Source: Pseudomonadota bacterium
GTDB taxonomy: Bacteria > Pseudomonadota > Gammaproteobacteria > Xanthomonadales > Rhodanobacteraceae
Assembly (NCBI GenBank): GCA_023430685.1
Contig: JAEYZH010000132.1
Coordinates: 1-56,540 of the forward strand
Direction of reading: 5' to 3'
Length of the DNA stretch: 56,540 bases
Shown here: positions 51,679-56,540 of the stretch, piece after piece
Numbering within the stretch: the stretch's first letter is position 1
Layout: each line of letters begins with the position of its first letter
Position numbers and translations under genes: made by a program
The notes under the pieces: generated by a model
The model's database searches: none
Seen by the model: the letters and a program-made list of their open reading frames with translations, nothing else
What the model was told of the DNA's origin: nothing

Positions 51679-53679
51679 TCACGGCGCCGCTTCGAAACCG
51701 TCCTCGAAGATCACGTCGTTCGGGTCGACGGGTTCGGGTACCAGCGTCGCCACTTCGTATGCCTGCGGCGTGCCGGCCTGCGCGACGCGCAGCGACGAGC
51801 CGCCCTGCACCGGCGGCGACGCGACCGTGATCGAGAACGCATACAGCGAGCCCCAGTCGAGCGTCGCACCTTCGGGTGCGGTCCAGGTCACGCGGTCGCC
51901 GCTCGTGTCGAGCGTCCATGCGCCGGCGTTGTCGTGCGTGCCGTTGCTGAACTTCGAGGCGAGCAGTGGCTGGCCCGATGGCAGCGGAATGCTGAAGCTG
52001 TCGAAGCCGCGATTGCTGACCACGCGCGGATTGGGGCCGTTGCCGCTGCCTTGTCCCTGCAGTACCGCGCGCGCGAAGTCGAAGTTCATGACCGCGTAGT
52101 CGTAGCGCCAGACGCCGTCGCCCAGATCGGTGGCCTTGACCGCGACCTTCGCATGCCCTTCGTTGACGTCGAGTTCGGTGTTCGCGCTATTGGCGGGCGG
52201 ATTGGCCGGATCGACCCAGCGGTCGATCGCCGCGCCGAGCCGATAGTTGCCCTGGCCACTGAAGTTCCAGTTGCCGCCGCTGTAGTTCGGCGTGCCGGTG
52301 ACGGTCGCCATCGAGTTGTAGATATTGATGTCGTCGCGCGCGATGTACCAGGAATCCACCATGTAGCTCGCGCCCGGATGCGACGTGGCTTCGACCTGCG
52401 ACTCGCGCACCTTCATGCGGCGCGTCCAGCTGTCGTTGCCGTTGCTGCTTTCGTTGCCGTCGCAATCCGCGTCCCAGATCGAGCCGCAACGACCCCATAC
52501 GCCGGTTGCAGGCACGATCTCGGAGCGCGGCCCGAGGTCACCGGGATTGTCGTTGTTGCCGACGCCGTAGGTGTCGCTGCAGCCGCGCCCGAGGATGTGC
52601 GATTCGTTGCAGCTGTCGAGGCAACCGCCGTTGGTCGTCAGCCACGCATGCTTGACCGAGGAGCGACCGATCTGCTCGATGCTGCCGTCCGCATTGAAGC
52701 GGTACACGTTCCAGATCAGGTACGGGTGCTGGTCGTTCTTGTAGGGATCGAACCAGGTCGGCGGGCTGCCCGTGAACATCATGTACCACGCGATGGTCGC
52801 GGTATGCAGCGCGGAACTGGTGCCGAGCGGGTCGCCCGCGATGGTCGCCTGCAGGCTGCCGTTGTTGACGTTGTTCTTGAGCGTGGACGAGGGCGCCCAC
52901 GCGATCGTGCCGTCGCTCGCGCCGCCTGGTCCGTCGCAACTCTGGCATCCGACCGGGCTCATCGAGAAGTTCTGCATGAACAGGTCGGCCTGGTAGGTCT
53001 CGCCGGGCGCTTCGGGTACGCCGACGCCGGGCCACGGGTACGGGCTGCAGGTGCCGGCCATGTCGTCGCCGCCCTGCACGTAGACCTCCGAATGCAGCGC
53101 GAGATCGGCGATCTCGATGTCGGCGAAGTCGGGGCGCCCGATGCGCGCGGCCAGTGCGGGCGCGATGCGCATGTCCGCGGCCTGGATCGCGAGGCGCCGA
53201 TCGTTGTCGACGAGTTCGAACATCAGGCGATCGATGTAGAACCAGACCTTGCCGTCGCCACTGACGAGATCGAGGATGTTGTCGCTGCCGGCGCGCACGC
53301 GCAGCGAGGCATCACGCAAGTCGATGCGGCTGCCGTCGGGCAGGCGCAGCGCGTGGCCACCGCGCATCTGGATCGCGCCCTCGCTGAAGCGCTGCAGGAT
53401 CCCGTTGCGCACGATGAACCTGAGGCCGCCCGCTTCGCGCACCTTGAACCATTCGTGCAGCCGCCGATCCCGCATGTCGATGCGCTGGTCGCCCTCGAGG
53501 ACCTGCACGCCGACGGTCTCGAACAGGTCGCGGTTCCAGCGCAGGCCGAGGTTCCCGCCCCACGCCGACCATGCCTGGGTCGACTGCGACTGCGCGTCGG
53601 CCTTCTGCGCGCTGTCGATGACACCCGCGGACACCGGGCACGCGAACGCGACGGCAAGGACGATCAGAAGCTTCTTCAT
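51679..53679 (-). CDS. Secreted protein of unknown family, paralogue 2, with C-terminal DGFE motif
   Basis: 666 residues from the ATG at 53679 (GGGGTGA upstream). Signal peptide MKKLLIVLAVAFACPVSA, mature start GVIDSAQ. It is colinear with the genes at 45.3 and 53.8 kb, including MRGGHALRLPDGSRIDLR, VGCQSC, NDQHPYLIWNVYRFNADGSI, the CLDSC...GRGCSDTY cysteines and WDADCDGNESSNGNDSW. The C-terminus runs YEVATLVPEPVDPNDVIFEDGFEAAP. The stop is 2 nt before the cytochrome start, so the two are translationally coupled. That is the best clue to a redox-linked role. Confidence 0.87.
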   Translation of the reverse strand: MKKLLIVLAVAFACPVSAGVIDSAQKADAQSQSTQAWSAWGGNLGLRWNRDLFETVGVQVLEGDQRIDMRDRRLHEWFKVREAGGLRFIVRNGILQRFSEGAIQMRGGHALRLPDGSRIDLRDASLRVRAGSDNILDLVSGDGKVWFYIDRLMFELVDNDRRLAIQAADMRIAPALAARIGRPDFADIEIADLALHSEVYVQGGDDMAGTCSPYPWPGVGVPEAPGETYQADLFMQNFSMSPVGCQSCDGPGGASDGTIAWAPSSTLKNNVNNGSLQATIAGDPLGTSSALHTATIAWYMMFTGSPPTWFDPYKNDQHPYLIWNVYRFNADGSIEQIGRSSVKHAWLTTNGGCLDSCNESHILGRGCSDTYGVGNNDNPGDLGPRSEIVPATGVWGRCGSIWDADCDGNESSNGNDSWTRRMKVRESQVEATSHPGASYMVDSWYIARDDINIYNSMATVTGTPNYSGGNWNFSGQGNYRLGAAIDRWVDPANPPANSANTELDVNEGHAKVAVKATDLGDGVWRYDYAVMNFDFARAVLQGQGSGNGPNPRVVSNRGFDSFSIPLPSGQPLLASKFSNGTHDNAGAWTLDTSGDRVTWTAPEGATLDWGSLYAFSITVASPPVQGGSSLRVAQAGTPQAYEVATLVPEPVDPNDVIFEDGFEAAP

Positions 53680-53754
53680 GCAATTCACCCCATCAGGTTT
53701 GTCACGGGCGTCGCTGCGGACGTCCACGTCGGGCCGCGCTGCGTTGCGCGTCGC

Positions 53755-55746
53755 TCAGGGCGACGTCTCGAAGCCGTCCACGAAGATCACGTCGTTCGGA
53801 TCGAGCACGTAAGGCACCAGCGTCGCGACCTCGTACGCAGCCGGCGTGCCCGCTTCGGCGACGCGCAGCGCGGACGCGCCCTGCGTCGGCGCGGCCGCGA
53901 GCGTGATCGAGAACGAGAACAGCGTGCCCCAGTCGAGGCTGGTGCCGGCGGGCGCGACCCACGCGAGTTCGTCGCCTGCACGGTCCACGCTCCATGGATC
54001 GGCGCCATCGTGCGTGCCATTGCTGAACGAGGTGGACACGACGACCGCACTGGTCGGCAGCGGAATCGCGAAACGGTCGAAGCCGCGGTTGCCGAGCACG
54101 CGCGGGTTCGGACCGCTGCCGTCCGCGGGCTGCATCAGCGCACGCGCGAAGTCGAAGTTCATCACCGCATAGTCGTAGCGCCAGTTGCCGCCACCGAGAT
54201 CGGTCGCCCTGACCGCGACCTTCGCGTGTCCCTCGGGCGCGACGAGTTCGGTGTTCATCGCGTTCGCGCCGGGGGCCGCCGGGTTGACCCAGCGGTCGAT
54301 CGCGGGACCGAGCTTGTAGTTGGACTGGCCGCTGAAGTTCCAGATGCCGCCCGCGTAGTTCGGCGTTCCGGTGAGGGTCGCCATCGAGTTGTAGATGTTG
54401 ATGTCGTCGCGCGCGAGATACCACGAATCCATGATGTAGCTCGCACCCGGATGCAACGTCGACGCAACCTGCGACTCGCGCACCTTCATGCGCTGCGTCC
54501 AGAAGTCGTTGCCGTTGTCGGACGGATTGCCGTTGCAGTCGGCATCCCAGATCGACCCGCAGCGACCCCAGATACCCTTCGCCGGAACGATTTCCGAACG
54601 CGGACCCATGTCACCCGGGCTGTCGTTGTTGAAGGTGCCGTAGGTGTCGCTGCATCCGCGGCCAAGGATATGCGGGTCGTTGCAGCTGTCGAGGCAGCCT
54701 CCGTTGACGGTCAGGAACGCATGCTTCACGCCGGATCGCCCGATTTGCTCGATGCTGCCGTCGGCATTGATGCGATAGAGGTTCCAGATCAGGTAGGGAT
54801 GCTGGTCATTGGCATACGGATCGACGTTGCCGCTGAACATCTGCTGCCAGCGGATCGTCGCGGTGTACGGTGCGGTGCTCGTGCCGAGCGGGTCGCCCGA
54901 AACGGTCGGCTGCAGGCTGCCGTTGTTCACGTTGTTGCGCAGCGTCGACGAGGGCGCCCATGCGATCGTGCCGTCGTTGCCGGCCACGCCGTCGCAACCC
55001 AGGCAATCGACCGAGGAGATCGAGAAGTTCTGCATGAACAGGTCGGCCTGGTACGTCTGGCCGGGGGCTTCGGGCACCGCGACGCCAGGCCACGGGTACG
55101 GGCTGCAGACGCCCGCAACGGCCGCATCGCTGCCTTCGACATGCACCTGGGTCGTCAATGCGAGGTCGGCGACCTCCTGGTGCGCGGCGTCGGTGCGACC
55201 GAGGCGGTGCGCGAGTTCGGGCGCCATGCGCACGTCGGCGGCCTGGATCGCGAGGCGGCGCTTGCCGTCGACGAGTTCGAACATGATGCGATCGGTATAG
55301 AACCAGGCGCGGCCGTCTGCACCGACGAGGTCGATGATGCGCGGATCGCCGCTGCGCACGCGCAGCGTGAGCTCGCGCAAGTCGATGCGGCTGCCGTCGC
55401 GCAGGCGCAGCTGGTAGCCGCCGCGCATCTGCAGCGAGCCCTCGCTGAAACGCTGCAAGGCGCCGTTGCGCACGATGAAGCGCAAGCCGCCGCTGTCGCG
55501 CAGCGCGAACCACTCGTGCCGGCGCGCGTCGCTGCGCGCGAGGCGCTGCTCGGCGACCGGCTCGACCGTGGCGCCGAGCAATTCGAGCAATGGCCGGTTC
55601 CAGCGTACGCCGACCTCACCGCCCCAGGCGGTCCAGGCTTGCATTGCCTCGGCTTCGGCCTTGCGCGCCTCGTCGATCACGCCTGCATGCGCGAACGCGG
55701 GCACGCCGCACACGATGAGCATCGCGCCCAAGAGACGTCGTTTCAT
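53755..55746 (-). CDS. Secreted protein of unknown family, paralogue 3, with C-terminal DGFE motif
   Basis: 663 residues from the ATG at 55746 (GGGGTGG upstream). Signal peptide ends AFAHA, mature start GVIDEARK. It has the same architecture as paralogues 1 and 2: WTAWGGEVGVRWN, MRGGYQLRLRDGSRIDLR, VDCLGC in place of VGCQSC, DQHPYLIWNLYRINADGS, WDADCNGNPSDNGNDFW and LARDDINIYNSMATLTG. It ends LVPYVLDPNDVIFVDGFETSP. Paralogue 2 follows after 75 bp with no terminator, so they probably share a transcript. Confidence 0.87.
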   Translation of the reverse strand: MKRRLLGAMLIVCGVPAFAHAGVIDEARKAEAEAMQAWTAWGGEVGVRWNRPLLELLGATVEPVAEQRLARSDARRHEWFALRDSGGLRFIVRNGALQRFSEGSLQMRGGYQLRLRDGSRIDLRELTLRVRSGDPRIIDLVGADGRAWFYTDRIMFELVDGKRRLAIQAADVRMAPELAHRLGRTDAAHQEVADLALTTQVHVEGSDAAVAGVCSPYPWPGVAVPEAPGQTYQADLFMQNFSISSVDCLGCDGVAGNDGTIAWAPSSTLRNNVNNGSLQPTVSGDPLGTSTAPYTATIRWQQMFSGNVDPYANDQHPYLIWNLYRINADGSIEQIGRSGVKHAFLTVNGGCLDSCNDPHILGRGCSDTYGTFNNDSPGDMGPRSEIVPAKGIWGRCGSIWDADCNGNPSDNGNDFWTQRMKVRESQVASTLHPGASYIMDSWYLARDDINIYNSMATLTGTPNYAGGIWNFSGQSNYKLGPAIDRWVNPAAPGANAMNTELVAPEGHAKVAVRATDLGGGNWRYDYAVMNFDFARALMQPADGSGPNPRVLGNRGFDRFAIPLPTSAVVVSTSFSNGTHDGADPWSVDRAGDELAWVAPAGTSLDWGTLFSFSITLAAAPTQGASALRVAEAGTPAAYEVATLVPYVLDPNDVIFVDGFETSP

Positions 55747-55833
55747 GCTGGTCCACCCCGGGATGATGGAGATGCGCACGGTGCGCGCACGCGACTGGTT
55801 TGCTGAACGCCAGTCACCGAATCTAGCACGCAG

Positions 55834-55858
55834 GCCCCGCAGCCGCACGCTGCGGGGC
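55834..55858. promoter_or_regulatory. GC hairpin upstream of paralogue 3
   Basis: Perfect 9-bp arms GCCCCGCAG/CTGCGGGGC (55834-55842, 55850-55858) with a 7-nt loop. No U-run follows on the minus strand. It could be a Rho-assisted terminator of the cytochrome-like gene or part of a leader. Confidence 0.45.
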
Positions 55859-55862
55859 GGGA

Positions 55863-55884
55863 AACTACGACTTAGGTCGTAGTT
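55863..55884. promoter_or_regulatory. Palindromic operator-like site AACTACGAC-TTAG-GTCGTAGTT
   Basis: Perfect 9-bp arms (55863-55871 and 55876-55884) around a 4-bp centre. It is an AT-richer island about 117 bp before the ATG of paralogue 3 and 28 bp after the stop of the cytochrome-like gene. The symmetry and arm length suit a dimeric regulator, for example of LuxR/FixJ type. No regulator is identified. Confidence 0.5.
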
Positions 55885-55911
55885 GCGCCGTACCGCGGCG
55901 GATGGAGGGGT

Positions 55912-56540
55912 TCAGGGCGTGGTGGTGACGGCGTCGTAGCCGATCAGCTCCGGTGGCGACTTGCCGTAGCCCTGCATCACCGGTCCATCGAAGCCGTCGG
56001 TGAACACGCGCTCGCCGAATTCCTTGCCGCTCCAGAGGTCGTACATGTACTGCCCGCGCGTCTTGCCTTGCGGACCGACGTCGAACGGTCGCGCTGCCGC
56101 GCCCGAGCACATGAGGTTCTCGCCCTGGGAGCCGTTGGCGACCGCCTCGTCGCGCAGGAACTCGATGTATTCCTTGCTGGCGGTCTGGTAGTAGAGCCTC
56201 GCCGTCGCTGTCAGCGGACCGACCGTGCCGACCGGCACCGGGATCGAGTAGTCGACCGTGTCGTAGTTGACCAGCACGCCCGAGCCCGGCGTCGTCTCCG
56301 GATAAAGGCCAGCGGGAACCGGACCGACTTCGTACGCGTTCGGATCGGCAACCGTCGCGGGCTTGAAGCCGAGCGGCGGGATTCGGTTGTCCTTCGCGAT
56401 GCAGTCGTTCAGCACGAAATGGAACATCGGCTTGCCGCTCGCGTCGTCGACGTCGCAGGTCCCGGTGCCGTTGTGGTCGTGGATACCCTGCAGCACTTCG
56501 TACACGCGGGCCTGCGGATCCTGCGCGAGCACGCCGGTGC
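55912..56540 (-). CDS. C-terminal part of a cytochrome-like paralogue, 5'-truncated by window edge
   Basis: At least 208 codons; the frame stays open to the right edge. It aligns with the last 210 residues of the pentahaem cytochrome at 49.7 kb: RVYEVLQGI, FHFVLNDCIAKDNRIPPLGF, YPETTPGSGVLVNYD, VGTVGPLTATARLYYQ and YIEFLRDEAV are shared. Haem motifs would lie outside the window. Unlike its paralogue it carries RVFTDGFDGPVMQGY inserted before the shared GKSPPE tail. It is the first visible gene of the leftward cluster. Confidence 0.82.
   Translation of the reverse strand, partial: TGVLAQDPQARVYEVLQGIHDHNGTGTCDVDDASGKPMFHFVLNDCIAKDNRIPPLGFKPATVADPNAYEVGPVPAGLYPETTPGSGVLVNYDTVDYSIPVPVGTVGPLTATARLYYQTASKEYIEFLRDEAVANGSQGENLMCSGAAARPFDVGPQGKTRGQYMYDLWSGKEFGERVFTDGFDGPVMQGYGKSPPELIGYDAVTTTP

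Noticed and set aside
1..56540. tRNA, rRNA, IS element or prophage
   Set aside because: No cloverleaf with a CCA-type end, no rRNA core sequence, no transposase- or integrase-like protein and no terminal inverted repeats were seen by eye. A covariance-model scan could not be run.

Overview
The window is high-GC, densely coded chromosomal DNA. It probably comes from a gammaproteobacterium of the Lysobacterales (Xanthomonadales). The reasons are the prmB-aroC-asd-fimV order, a minCDE operon beside a GNAT gene, several TTG/GTG starts, an M2 (ACE-like) dipeptidase, a large TonB receptor and a penicillin-acylase-family enzyme. GATTC/GGG-rich intergenic repeats also fit. The species cannot be fixed from the sequence. 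I found no rRNA, tRNA, CRISPR array, insertion sequence or prophage.

Layout. 1-4 kb (minus): prmB, aroC, asd and the 5' end of fimV. 3.9-5.9 kb (plus): a SCO1/SenC protein, phosphatidylserine decarboxylase and a small unknown gene. 6-12.5 kb: an MltD-like lytic transglycosylase (minus); a HerA-like ATPase, a membrane protein and greB (plus); a membrane-anchored SRPBCC/GyrI-like protein (minus). 12.7-14.5 kb: a LuxR-type two-component pair with short direct repeats upstream. 14.8-17.9 kb: GNAT, minC, minD, minE and a small HExxH protein. 18-22 kb: an otsB-GH15-otsA trehalose operon. 22-29 kb: a TonB receptor, an AraC regulator and a CadC-like membrane regulator with a propeller-like sensor (all minus). 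29-38 kb: an M2 dipeptidase, small proteins, a Bcr/CflA-type transporter, cfa, parC and an M23 peptidase.

The right-hand 18 kb is the accessory-looking part. A 1414-residue secreted subtilase (minus) diverges from a penicillin-acylase-family enzyme (plus). After that, at least seven genes run leftward in one direction and end at a strong terminator near 45.26 kb. In transcription order they are: a cytochrome-like gene cut by the window edge, two paralogous secreted proteins, a pentahaem cytochrome c, a lipoprotein resembling amine-oxidase N-domains, a secreted protein resembling a copper-amine-oxidase catalytic domain, and a third paralogue. Five proteins, from four unrelated families, carry a short [IV]FxDGF[ED] motif. 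In three the motif is at the extreme C-terminus, and two of those genes end in an identical 31-nt stretch. I regard this gene set and its motif as the best candidate for an undescribed exported redox/sorting system. Its function is inference only.
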